A stretch of DNA of 60,033 nucleotides, from positions 1 to 60,033 of the forward strand of contig NZ_QPJE01000014.1 in assembly GCF_003337245.1 (NCBI RefSeq). Direction: 5' to 3'. The notes beneath the pieces are model-generated. The model did no database searches and was not told where the DNA came from. It was given only the letters and a program-made list of their open reading frames with translations. Positions 16,157 through 25,104 of the stretch are shown one piece after another. The first letter of the stretch is position 1, and the number at the start of each line of letters is the position of its first letter. This DNA is from Halanaerobium sp. MA284_MarDTE_T2 (lineage in GTDB: Bacteria; Bacillota; Halanaerobiia; Halanaerobiales; Halanaerobiaceae). A program made the position numbers and the translations under genes.

Positions 16157-16936
16157 ATGTTTCAAGCAGCTTTAGAATCCTTTATGGGGGCAGATCATCT
16201 TATAATTGCAATTGCCTTAGTAGCTTTTATTATGTTAATTACTAAAAAAATATCTAAAATGTTAGGAGAAGAAAGAATTGCTTCTGCTTTGGCCATTATT
16301 ACGGGTTTAATACTGGCATATATAGGAGGAAGAACAACAGGCGGTGATAGTGGTCTGGCTGATGTATATATTTTTGGAGGAGCAAGTGGATTAGGTGTGG
16401 GTTTGCTTGGAGGTAGTATGATTAGAGATTATACTATTATTTCAACAGCTTATGGTGTAAAAACTGAAAATTTAAAAAAAGCGGGTCCGATTGGAGTCAT
16501 CTCTCTTTTTATTGGTGTTATATTTTCATTTATAGTTGGTGCCCTAATAGCCAGAATTCTAGGATATACAAATCCAGCTGAAATAACTACAATAGGTGCT
16601 GGAGCAGTAACATTTATAGTTGGACCTGTAACAGGAACATCTCTAGGAGTAAGTTCAGATATAATTGCTTTATCAGTAGCAGCAGGTCTTGTAAAGTCTA
16701 TTTTGACTATGATAATAACTCCATTTATTGCTGATTTGATTAACCTAGATAATCCCACTGCTGCTATGGTATATGGAGCTTTAATTGGAACAACGAGTGG
16801 TGTAGCTGGTGGATTGGCTGCAACAGATAAAGAACTTGTTCCTTATGGGGCGATGACTGCAACATTTTATACAGGTCTAGGAACTTTGTTAGTACCCTCA
16901 GTAGGCTTTCTTCTTATGAGAATGTTATTTGCTTAG
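16157..16936 (+). CDS. madM: malonate transporter subunit MadM
   Basis: 259-residue polytopic membrane protein, the large subunit of the MadLM carrier. Glycine-rich helices include FGGASGLGVGLLGGSMIRDY, IGAGAVTFIVGPVTGTSLG and ALIGTTSGVAGGLAATDKEL. Its length agrees with known MadM (~254). RBS AGAGGAG 9 bases before the ATG. It is probably cotranscribed with the CoA-transferase and madL, forming an uptake-and-activation unit in which imported acid is converted to its CoA ester. Transcription ends at the terminator at 17107-17140. Confidence 0.88.
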   Translation: MFQAALESFMGADHLIIAIALVAFIMLITKKISKMLGEERIASALAIITGLILAYIGGRTTGGDSGLADVYIFGGASGLGVGLLGGSMIRDYTIISTAYGVKTENLKKAGPIGVISLFIGVIFSFIVGALIARILGYTNPAEITTIGAGAVTFIVGPVTGTSLGVSSDIIALSVAAGLVKSILTMIITPFIADLINLDNPTAAMVYGALIGTTSGVAGGLAATDKELVPYGAMTATFYTGLGTLLVPSVGFLLMRMLFA

Positions 16937-17106
16937 CTATTTAAATAGGGCAATTTTAAATTATTATCCTGGGTCACTTTTAGATTATCATATATATAAA
17001 TTTTGTGTAAAAGACCAGATAAATGTAGTAGAGGAGTAGAGAGGTGTAAAAAAGACGTAGATTGTTTTTGTGATTTAAAAATGATAAATAATATTCTCAA
17101 TATGTA

Positions 17107-17140
17107 AAAGCTCCCTCATTATGCGGGAGCTTTCTTTTTA
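17107..17140 (+). terminator. rho-independent terminator after madM
   Basis: AAGCTCCC (17108-17115) and GGGAGCTTT (17125-17133) form a 6-bp GC-rich stem flanked by A/T pairs, followed by TTTCTTTTTA. It separates the metabolic region from the defence island. Confidence 0.8.
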
Positions 17141-17343
17141 GTTAAAATTGATATACACCTGTTTGCGACAGTATGGTGGCACAGTAATGTGTTATATTAA
17201 TATTAGGTAAAAACTTCTTGTTTTTAAGAAGGTTTATTCTGATAAATCGAGAATTTTAATAAATAGAAAATAAAAGTATTTTAAGTATATGGCGACTTTG
17301 TGTGACTTTAATCGACATAATATTTAGAATGAGGTGGTTTAAA
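17141..17343 (+). other. boundary region before defence island
   Basis: About 200 non-coding bases. ACTTCTT/AAGAAGG forms a small hairpin near 17211-17233. No convincing promoter spacing was found, although one must exist for the helicase operon; AT-rich TAATAT at about 17320 is a weak -10 candidate. Confidence 0.35.
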
Positions 17344-20298
17344 ATGCAGAGTAACTTCTCTTTTTTAAAGACGAAGTGGTCAAATTTAGCAGAAATAGCT
17401 GAACTGGCAGAAGAAAACTTATATCAGGACCCAAATACTACAATTGTCAAATTAAGGATGTTTACAGAACAGATTGTAGATTATATATATGCCTATGATA
17501 ATTTAGAAGAACCTGAAGAAAACAGCTTTTTTAATAAATTAAAATTACTGGAAAGAGAAGAATTAATTCAAGGAGAAATTGAAGATGTATTCCATACTTT
17601 AAGAATTGAAGGTAATAAAGGTGTACATGAGTCTTTAGATTCGACTGAAACTGCTAAAACCCTGCTTTCTTTAAGCCATAAACTTGCTGTCTGGTTTATG
17701 CAGCTTTATGGAGACTGGAATTATGAAGCAGAAGAATTTAAACTTCCCGAAAAAAATGATGAGCAAAAAACAGACTTAACAGCACTTGAAAATAAATATG
17801 ATAGTCTGATTGAAGAACTACAGCAAGAAATAGATGATTTAAAGAAAAGTCAGAACAGTCAGGAAATAGAAGATAGAAAAGAAAAAAGCAGAAAAATAAG
17901 TAACAACTTAGTATTTAATGCTGATGAAGATAATATTATTAAAATTAATAAAGATAACAGCATTGAAATCAGTTCAGAATATAAGTTTATAACTACAGAT
18001 ACTATTGAAGATAAAACACCAGCTTATAAAGACTCCTGGGATGCTGTAAGAAGAGCTTTTAGCGGCAGACAGTGTCTTGCCTACTGGCGTTATCCGCTTT
18101 TTTCTAAACGAGGCGAAAAACATAAAGAACCTGATATTACAATAATTGATAAAGATTTAGGTGTTGTAGTCTTAGAAATAATTGATATTAAATTAGATGA
18201 ACTGACTAATGCTCAGTATGAGCGCTGGGATTTTAAAAATGGCAGCAGCCAGGAAGTGATCTATAAAGTTGAAGATAACTTATATGAACTAAAGGGTCTT
18301 TATCAGGGTAATAGAAACCTAAGAAGAATTAAAGAGAGTTCTGCAGTGATTTTACCTGAGATAACTAAAGAGCAATGGTTAGAACAAGACTTTGATGATA
18401 AAAAAATTATTTTTAAAGATCAATTAACACCGAAGAAATTTTTGAATAGAATTGAAGAAATTGATACTTTAGCAGGAAATGAAAAGTTGAGCAGTGAAGC
18501 CTGGAATGATATCTTAATGATATTAACAGGTCAGATTACTCACAGTGTTCAAAGTTCTACAGATATTAATTCCACTAATGAATCGGATAAATTGAAAAAG
18601 CGCAGTCAGATAAAACAGAAAATTAAAGAGGATCTTTATGAAGTAGATATGCAGCAGGAGGTAATTGGTAAAACAATACCACCCGGTCCCCAGCGGATTA
18701 GAGGAATTGCTGGTTCAGGTAAAACTGTACTTTTAGCTCAAAAAGCTGCTCATATGCATTTGAAACATCCTGACTGGAAAATAGCTTTAGTATTTTTTAC
18801 CCGCAGCCTATATGATAGCGTCATCGAAGAGGTAAATAAATGGCTTAAAAGATTTAGTAATGGCAAGGTTGAATATGATCCAAATAATAATAATTTACAA
18901 GTATTACACGCCTGGGGAGCTAAGGATCAGCCAGGATTTTATAGAGAATTGTGTAAGGCTCATGGTAAAAAACCATTAAGTGCTAGAAGAAAAAAATTAG
19001 TAGATGGAGCCCCAAATGAAAAGTTAGTTCATGCCTGCAAATATTTGTTGGAAGATGTTGCTGAAATAAAAGAAATTTATGATGCAGTTTTAATAGATGA
19101 AGCTCAGGATTTAGTAGTTGATAATGAAGAAATAAAATATGAGAATAAACAGCCATTTTACTGGCTTGCTTATCAGAGCTTAAAAACAATCGATAAAGAT
19201 AAGGATAAACGTCTGATCTGGGCTTATGATGAAGCACAGAGTCTGAATTCACTAAATATACCTACTGCACCACAGCTATTTGGGGATGATCCGCATTTTA
19301 AAAGATTGGTCAGTGGTTTTCATCCCGGTGGAATTAGAAAAAGTGAAATTATGAATAAATGCTACAGGACTCCTGGCCCAATTTTAACTGCAGCTCATGC
19401 AATAGGAATGGGGCTTTTAAGAAAAGACGGAATGCTTAGAGGCTATACAACTCAGGAAGACTGGGAAAATATAGGTTATGAAATAAAGGAAGGGAGCTTT
19501 AATCCAGTAGGACAGAAGGTAGTCTTACATCGTCCTAAAGAAATGACTCCCAACCGGGTACCGGAATTATGGCCGGATGATATTATAAAATTTAACAGCT
19601 ATAATACTCGTAAGGAAGAGCTTAACAATTTAGTGGAAAAAATAAAATATAATATTGAAGTCGATGGCCTCTCACCAAGTAGAGATATTTTAGTTATTGC
19701 TTTAGGAGAGAGTAGAGAAGCATATAATCTAAAAGTCAGAGCTGCTAAAAGGCTCAATAAAGAAGGATTTGATATTTATATTCCTAAAGCACTGAAAAAT
19801 AATATTTTTTATCCCAAATTTCCTAATGAAGATAGAAATAAATTTTGGAATGAGGGTGGAGTTACCTTTACAACTACTTACAGAGCCAAGGGTAATGAAG
19901 CTTATATGGTCTATGTAATTGGTCTGGATAAAATTGCAGAAGATGAAAGTAATTTTGCCTTAAGAAACCAATTGTTTGTAGCTCTAAGCAGAACTAAAGG
20001 CTGGTTAGAAGTTAGTGGCATTGGTGATTTCCCGATGTATGATGAATTTAGAAAAGTTATTAAAAGTGGCAATACTTTTGAATTTAACTTTCAGAGGCCG
20101 CTATTAGAAAAGAATGAAAAGAAAAAAGAAGCAAGACAAATAAAAATTAATGATATAGTTGAACTAAACGATGGAGAAAGAGCAAAAGTAATTGAAAGGA
20201 ATGATAAACAGCTGATAGTTAAAGTATCTCAAGATGAGACTAGAGTTATAAAAAATAATGAATGCAAGTTTATAAAAGAAGGTAAAAAAGTTTATTAA
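17344..20298 (+). CDS. DUF4145-like / NERD-like / SF1 (UvrD-type) helicase
   Basis: 984 residues. The frame is open from 17302, but GAGGTGG at 17331-17337 points to ATG 17344. Residues ~1-130 resemble DUF4145 (VKLRMFTEQIVDYIYAY, GNKGVHESL); a short coiled coil lies near 150-185; residues ~235-330 look like a nuclease-related domain (PDITIIDKDLGVVVLEI, but the usual E-x-K is altered). The SF1 helicase has Walker A GIAGSGKTVLLA (~455), Walker B AVLIDEAQDL (~580), FTTTYRAKGNEAYMVYV (~845) and FVALSRTKGWLEV (~877). The last ~50 residues are an SH3-like tail shared with the next protein. First gene of a probable three-gene defence operon, with 24 bases to the next. Confidence 0.75.
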   Translation: MQSNFSFLKTKWSNLAEIAELAEENLYQDPNTTIVKLRMFTEQIVDYIYAYDNLEEPEENSFFNKLKLLEREELIQGEIEDVFHTLRIEGNKGVHESLDSTETAKTLLSLSHKLAVWFMQLYGDWNYEAEEFKLPEKNDEQKTDLTALENKYDSLIEELQQEIDDLKKSQNSQEIEDRKEKSRKISNNLVFNADEDNIIKINKDNSIEISSEYKFITTDTIEDKTPAYKDSWDAVRRAFSGRQCLAYWRYPLFSKRGEKHKEPDITIIDKDLGVVVLEIIDIKLDELTNAQYERWDFKNGSSQEVIYKVEDNLYELKGLYQGNRNLRRIKESSAVILPEITKEQWLEQDFDDKKIIFKDQLTPKKFLNRIEEIDTLAGNEKLSSEAWNDILMILTGQITHSVQSSTDINSTNESDKLKKRSQIKQKIKEDLYEVDMQQEVIGKTIPPGPQRIRGIAGSGKTVLLAQKAAHMHLKHPDWKIALVFFTRSLYDSVIEEVNKWLKRFSNGKVEYDPNNNNLQVLHAWGAKDQPGFYRELCKAHGKKPLSARRKKLVDGAPNEKLVHACKYLLEDVAEIKEIYDAVLIDEAQDLVVDNEEIKYENKQPFYWLAYQSLKTIDKDKDKRLIWAYDEAQSLNSLNIPTAPQLFGDDPHFKRLVSGFHPGGIRKSEIMNKCYRTPGPILTAAHAIGMGLLRKDGMLRGYTTQEDWENIGYEIKEGSFNPVGQKVVLHRPKEMTPNRVPELWPDDIIKFNSYNTRKEELNNLVEKIKYNIEVDGLSPSRDILVIALGESREAYNLKVRAAKRLNKEGFDIYIPKALKNNIFYPKFPNEDRNKFWNEGGVTFTTTYRAKGNEAYMVYVIGLDKIAEDESNFALRNQLFVALSRTKGWLEVSGIGDFPMYDEFRKVIKSGNTFEFNFQRPLLEKNEKKKEARQIKINDIVELNDGERAKVIERNDKQLIVKVSQDETRVIKNNECKFIKEGKKVY

Positions 20299-20322
20299 AT
20301 AATTATATTGGAGAGATGATAT

Positions 20323-23300
20323 ATGCAGGATATTGTAAAAAATGGATTAAATCTTTTTAAATATTTAGAAGAAGTCATTCGATTGAGTTATAAGGTAACC
20401 TATAATGTTGATAACTACAACAACCTTTTATTATACGAATATCAGTTTCAGTCTGAAGAATTTATTACTATAGAAAAAGAAACAGAATTATCTCCTCCAG
20501 TAATAACAATTAAGAGGCCAGATGAGCCAGAGAGACCGGAAATACCAGAAATATTAAAAGGATGGATTGAATTTGAAGAAAATGATAAATACATTCTGCC
20601 AACTAAAATAAATAAAAAATCTGTTGTTAATGAAACTGGAGAGGAAGAAGAGATATATTTTTCTGATGAGGATCAAAGAATTGAAAGCTATCAGAAGTAT
20701 GTAAATAAATTAGAAAATTGGTTAGAAGAAATTGAGCCGGTTTTAAAAATCAGAGATATTTATAATAAGTTATTCCAGGAAAGAAAAGCTCTGGATTATC
20801 AGGATAATATTGAGTTTGTAGTTGGTTATGGTTTAATGCAGTGGCAGAAAGATAATTCATTCCTCAATTATCCAGTTATTACCCACAATATGACTATTAA
20901 TTATGATGGTAAATCAAATGAAATAAAAATTACATATCCAGATGATGCAAGCTGGATGTTACAGGACGAGCAACTTTCAGAATTTACATCTATGTCAGAA
21001 AGAGAAAGTATAAAAAAGGTCTTCAATGAATTAGTGAGTTCAGATCCTACTGAAGAGGGATTTCTTGATTTATTATATTTTTTAAAAGGACTGGCTCCAG
21101 GTGCGGAAGTCAAAAAAATAGATAAATTAGATTCAGCTAAGATTAGTCAGGATTTAAAAATTTTTGACGGCTGGCTTTTATTTACCCGCAAAAAAACAAT
21201 TGTTGAACAGATAAAGGATATTGATGAATTTAAAAAGGAAATAAAAAATGCTTCAGCTATTGATAATCCAATTTTAGAACAAATTTTAACTCCACCGGAA
21301 GATAAAAAAATTGATCACAGTCAAATTGATACCCACACCGAGTGGGACAGCACTTTGGATAAGAAGGTCTTATTTCCTAAGAAAATCAACCAAGAACAGG
21401 TACGTATTTTAGATTATCTGCAGCAGAGTCAGGGAGTTGTAGTCCAGGGACCTCCTGGTACTGGTAAAAGTCACACGATTGCCAATCTTGTCTCTCATTT
21501 TGTCGCCAGTGGGAAAAGAGTATTAGTGACCAGTGAAAAAGAACAGGCTTTAAGAGTGTTATCTGATATGCTGCCTGATGCTGTTGAAAAATTAAGTATG
21601 ACTGTTTTATCAAATGATGATGACAGGATTAAGAGGCTGGAAAGAGTAATAGATAATATCACTAATATAGTTTCCAACTCATCTGAAGCCCAATTATTTG
21701 AAAAGAGATCAAATCTGGAAAAATCATTTGAACATAAAAGAAAGAAATTAGAGTCTATCAAAGCAGATATGAAAAAATTATCTAATGCTGATAAGGCAGT
21801 ATTTATAGAACCAATGGATAAAGAATTATATCCAGCTGATGCTCAGAGATTTGTTAAAAATGAAGAACATAAATATCAATGGTTTAATGATTTTCCTGCC
21901 TATGAAATAGAAGAAAAAAGAACTAAATTTGAAGAGATCATAAAACTACATTCGACAAATATTCCTTCAGCTGAAAGTCTCAGTGAAGCTTTAAAAATTA
22001 GAAAAGATATTGAAGATAATCTGGAAGATTTGGTAAATTATAAGCTACCTGATCTAAATCAAATAATAACCAAAGCAGAATTTGAAAAGATTGCAGAAAA
22101 CAAGTATGAAATTGCAAAAAAAGAAGCAGATATTAATAAATATTTTGAGGGCTTAGAGTTAAAAAATAATTTAGATGATTTAAAAGAAGCATATAATTTT
22201 ACTCAAGAAGTAAATGAGATTTATTCTGATATTGAAGAAAGCTGGGCTCTGGAGTTTATTGAAAACAATAAAAAAGAGATGGATAATATTGAAAAAAGTT
22301 TAAAAGAAATAAATGAGTTAAATAATAAAATGCAAAAAGAGGCAGAAAAATTAAGTTTTACAGATAATATAGAGCTTAATGATAAATATGATTACGAGAG
22401 TTATCAGAAGTTTATTGATCAGGCTCTTGAGAGAGTTGAAAATGGGAAAAATGCCTGGAATGTTTTAAGCTTCTTTGGTCTATTAGATAAGGGGCAGAAA
22501 GAGGCTATTAAATCTGTCCGTTTAAATCAGGAACTTCCAGAAACAAAAGAGACTTGGAAAAAGATTAAAGCATATATTGAAAGCAAAATTATTCAAAAAG
22601 AACTTATTGTCAAATGGGATAATTTTGCTGCTAATTTTATAGATAATAATTTGCCTGAAATAAAAATAGAAGACAAGGCGAAAAAAGTGAATTCAATTGT
22701 TAACAAAATTGTTAATGCCTTTAACTATAATAAATCCTTAAAAAATCAATTAAAAATGAAATTAAATAAAGTGATCTATGGTTCTGGAAAAATAATTCTA
22801 AATAATCTAGAAAAAGAATTTACAAATATATTAGAGGTTTTAGAGCTTAAAATAGATAATTTAAAGTTGAATCAGGCTGATGATAAATATAGCAAGCAAA
22901 AAGAATATTTATTGAAATTTAAAAATAAAAATGTTCATCCTACAGCTTTAAAATTGTTTGAAATCTTAGAAAAAGATTTTGCAGAATTCAGAGATCATGT
23001 AGATAGCTGGGGAGAACATTATAATCAATTAGTTAAATTAGATAAGGCTCAAAAAAAGCTGCAGGAAATGAAAAGTTATTTAGAGATTCTTAAAAAAGAA
23101 GCTTTTCGCTGGTATCAGGATTGGTTAGATTCTGAAATTGATTCTAATGAGCTTAAACCAGATAACTGGAAAGAAGCCTGGAAATTTAATATTCTAAAAT
23201 CTTATCTAAAAGATATAGCAGATAAAAATGAGAAAATGTCTAAATTAGAAGCTGAACTTAAAGAAAATCAGGATAAGATTAGAGAATTAAAAGAAGACAT

Positions 23301-25083
23301 TGTGGAAGTGACTACCAAAATTAGTTTGATCAATAATATTACTCAAAAGAATATAGGGGCCTTAAAAAGCTGGAAAAGTATGGTCAAAAAAATTGGAAAG
23401 GGTTATGGTAAATATGCCAGTAAATATGCTGCCAAAGCCCGTAAATATATGAAAGAAGCTAGAGATTCTGTACCTGCCTGGATAATGCCTGTCTATAAGG
23501 TTTCTGAGACAACAGTGAAAAAAATGTCAACTTTTGATGTTGTCATTATTGATGAGGCAAGTCAATCTAATGTAACTAGTTTACTGGCCCTTTTGCGAGC
23601 TAAAAAAGCAATTATTGTTGGAGATGAAAAACAGATTACTCCTTCTGCAGTAGGTAGAGATAAGCAGAAAGTTTTAGATTATATTACTCGTTATTTAGGT
23701 GATATTCCTTTTAGTGATAACTTTGACTTAGAAACTAGTATTTTTGAGTTAGCAGAAATATTTTTTGGGACAAAGAAATTGATGTTAAAAGAACATTTTA
23801 GATGTTTACCTGAGATTATATCTTTTAATAATGATCTTTTTTATCAAAATAAAATAATTCCATTAAGAAATCCGGCTCAGAGCGAAAAATTAGAGCCTGT
23901 TTTAGAAAATGTTTATGTAAAAGATGGTTATAGAAAAAATAAAGTTAATAAAGTAGAGGCAGAAGCAATTTGTAAAAAAATAGCAGAGTTAATAAAAAAA
24001 GATAAATATCGAGATAAAACCTTTGGTGTTATCTCTTTAACCGGAAGAGATCAGGCCAAACACATTTATAATTTAATTGATAATTATATTAGTACTAATG
24101 ATCAAGAAAGAATAAGATTTCATGCTGGCGATGCTTATGATTTTCAGGGTGATGAAAGAGATATAATTATTTTATCAATGGTTGTTGGTGGTCAGAATGA
24201 TAATTATCGAGCTTTATCCGGTAAAACCTATGAACAGCGAATTAATGTTGCTACCAGCCGGGCTAAAGATAAATTAATCTTATTCCATTCCGTTCAATTG
24301 GGAACTGATCTTACCAATCCAGATGATCTGCGCTATAAATTATTGAATTATATTAAAAATGGAATTACAGAAAAAGATTTAGATGAAAATAAAAAGAAAA
24401 AATGTGATTCTGTATTTGAAGAAGATGTCTATGACTGGTTAACTGAACGCGGATATGAAGTTACACCTCAGGTAGAAGTAGGTGCTTATAGAATTGATCT
24501 GGTTGTTGAAGGAGAAAACAACAGACTGGCTGTAGAGTGTGATGGTGACCGCTGGCATCCACCGGAAAAATGGTGGGCTGATAAAATGCGTCAGCATCAA
24601 TTAGAAAGAGTTGGCTGGACCTTCTGGCGAGTATCAGGTTCTGCTTTTTATAATGATCCAGACCAGGCAATGAGTTCTGTAATTAAAATACTTAATTCTT
24701 TAAATATAAAACCTCAAAAAAGAAAAAAAGAATTTGAAGAAGAGTCTAAACAAATTGAAATAGATAATGAGAATCAGGATAGATTAAAAGAGCATAATCA
24801 AGTAAAGGATAATGAAAATGATGAAGTTGGCTCTAATAGTTTTCAAGTTATCAGCAGCCAAAAAGAAATCACTGAAAATGAAGAATTAAATCTTAAGTTT
24901 GATTTTGGAGAAAGTAATGAAGAAGACTTTGATGAGTTTGATCTACACGATATTGTAGAAAATTATGATGGTAGAACAGGGAAAGTTTATGATATTGAAA
25001 ATGATCATCTGATTGTTATTAACGAAGCAGGCAAGATTGAAAAGTGGAAGATCAAAGATGTTGATTTGATTAGGCCAAGTTGA
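20323..25083 (+). CDS. giant SF1 helicase with C-terminal Vsr/MTES_1575-like nuclease
   Basis: 1586 residues. Walker A VVQGPPGTGKSHTIANL at about residue 375; a long Lys/Glu-rich coiled-coil insertion (~440-1050); Walker B FDVVIIDEASQSNVTSLLAL (~1070) with GDEKQITPS; helicase motifs YDFQGDERDIIILSMVVGG (~1270) and NVATSRAKDKLILFHS (~1307). Residues ~1360-1455 match the very-short-patch-repair/DUF559 nuclease fold: IDLVVEG, LAVECDGDRWH, WTFWRVSG. The end (1535-1586) repeats the SH3-like tail of the upstream helicase. The layout recalls the single-gene DUF4011-helicase-Vsr protein Hhe, but the partners differ. RBS GGAGAGATG; it is cotranscribed with both neighbours. Confidence 0.8.
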   Translation: MQDIVKNGLNLFKYLEEVIRLSYKVTYNVDNYNNLLLYEYQFQSEEFITIEKETELSPPVITIKRPDEPERPEIPEILKGWIEFEENDKYILPTKINKKSVVNETGEEEEIYFSDEDQRIESYQKYVNKLENWLEEIEPVLKIRDIYNKLFQERKALDYQDNIEFVVGYGLMQWQKDNSFLNYPVITHNMTINYDGKSNEIKITYPDDASWMLQDEQLSEFTSMSERESIKKVFNELVSSDPTEEGFLDLLYFLKGLAPGAEVKKIDKLDSAKISQDLKIFDGWLLFTRKKTIVEQIKDIDEFKKEIKNASAIDNPILEQILTPPEDKKIDHSQIDTHTEWDSTLDKKVLFPKKINQEQVRILDYLQQSQGVVVQGPPGTGKSHTIANLVSHFVASGKRVLVTSEKEQALRVLSDMLPDAVEKLSMTVLSNDDDRIKRLERVIDNITNIVSNSSEAQLFEKRSNLEKSFEHKRKKLESIKADMKKLSNADKAVFIEPMDKELYPADAQRFVKNEEHKYQWFNDFPAYEIEEKRTKFEEIIKLHSTNIPSAESLSEALKIRKDIEDNLEDLVNYKLPDLNQIITKAEFEKIAENKYEIAKKEADINKYFEGLELKNNLDDLKEAYNFTQEVNEIYSDIEESWALEFIENNKKEMDNIEKSLKEINELNNKMQKEAEKLSFTDNIELNDKYDYESYQKFIDQALERVENGKNAWNVLSFFGLLDKGQKEAIKSVRLNQELPETKETWKKIKAYIESKIIQKELIVKWDNFAANFIDNNLPEIKIEDKAKKVNSIVNKIVNAFNYNKSLKNQLKMKLNKVIYGSGKIILNNLEKEFTNILEVLELKIDNLKLNQADDKYSKQKEYLLKFKNKNVHPTALKLFEILEKDFAEFRDHVDSWGEHYNQLVKLDKAQKKLQEMKSYLEILKKEAFRWYQDWLDSEIDSNELKPDNWKEAWKFNILKSYLKDIADKNEKMSKLEAELKENQDKIRELKEDIVEVTTKISLINNITQKNIGALKSWKSMVKKIGKGYGKYASKYAAKARKYMKEARDSVPAWIMPVYKVSETTVKKMSTFDVVIIDEASQSNVTSLLALLRAKKAIIVGDEKQITPSAVGRDKQKVLDYITRYLGDIPFSDNFDLETSIFELAEIFFGTKKLMLKEHFRCLPEIISFNNDLFYQNKIIPLRNPAQSEKLEPVLENVYVKDGYRKNKVNKVEAEAICKKIAELIKKDKYRDKTFGVISLTGRDQAKHIYNLIDNYISTNDQERIRFHAGDAYDFQGDERDIIILSMVVGGQNDNYRALSGKTYEQRINVATSRAKDKLILFHSVQLGTDLTNPDDLRYKLLNYIKNGITEKDLDENKKKKCDSVFEEDVYDWLTERGYEVTPQVEVGAYRIDLVVEGENNRLAVECDGDRWHPPEKWWADKMRQHQLERVGWTFWRVSGSAFYNDPDQAMSSVIKILNSLNIKPQKRKKEFEEESKQIEIDNENQDRLKEHNQVKDNENDEVGSNSFQVISSQKEITENEELNLKFDFGESNEEDFDEFDLHDIVENYDGRTGKVYDIENDHLIVINEAGKIEKWKIKDVDLIRPS

Positions 25084-25104
25084 TTTTAGCAGAAAGGGGC
25101 AGTT

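Noticed and set aside
17302-17343. Longer N-terminus of the DUF4145-like helicase from ATG 17302
   Set aside because: No Shine-Dalgarno before 17302, whereas GAGGTGG is correctly placed before ATG 17344.
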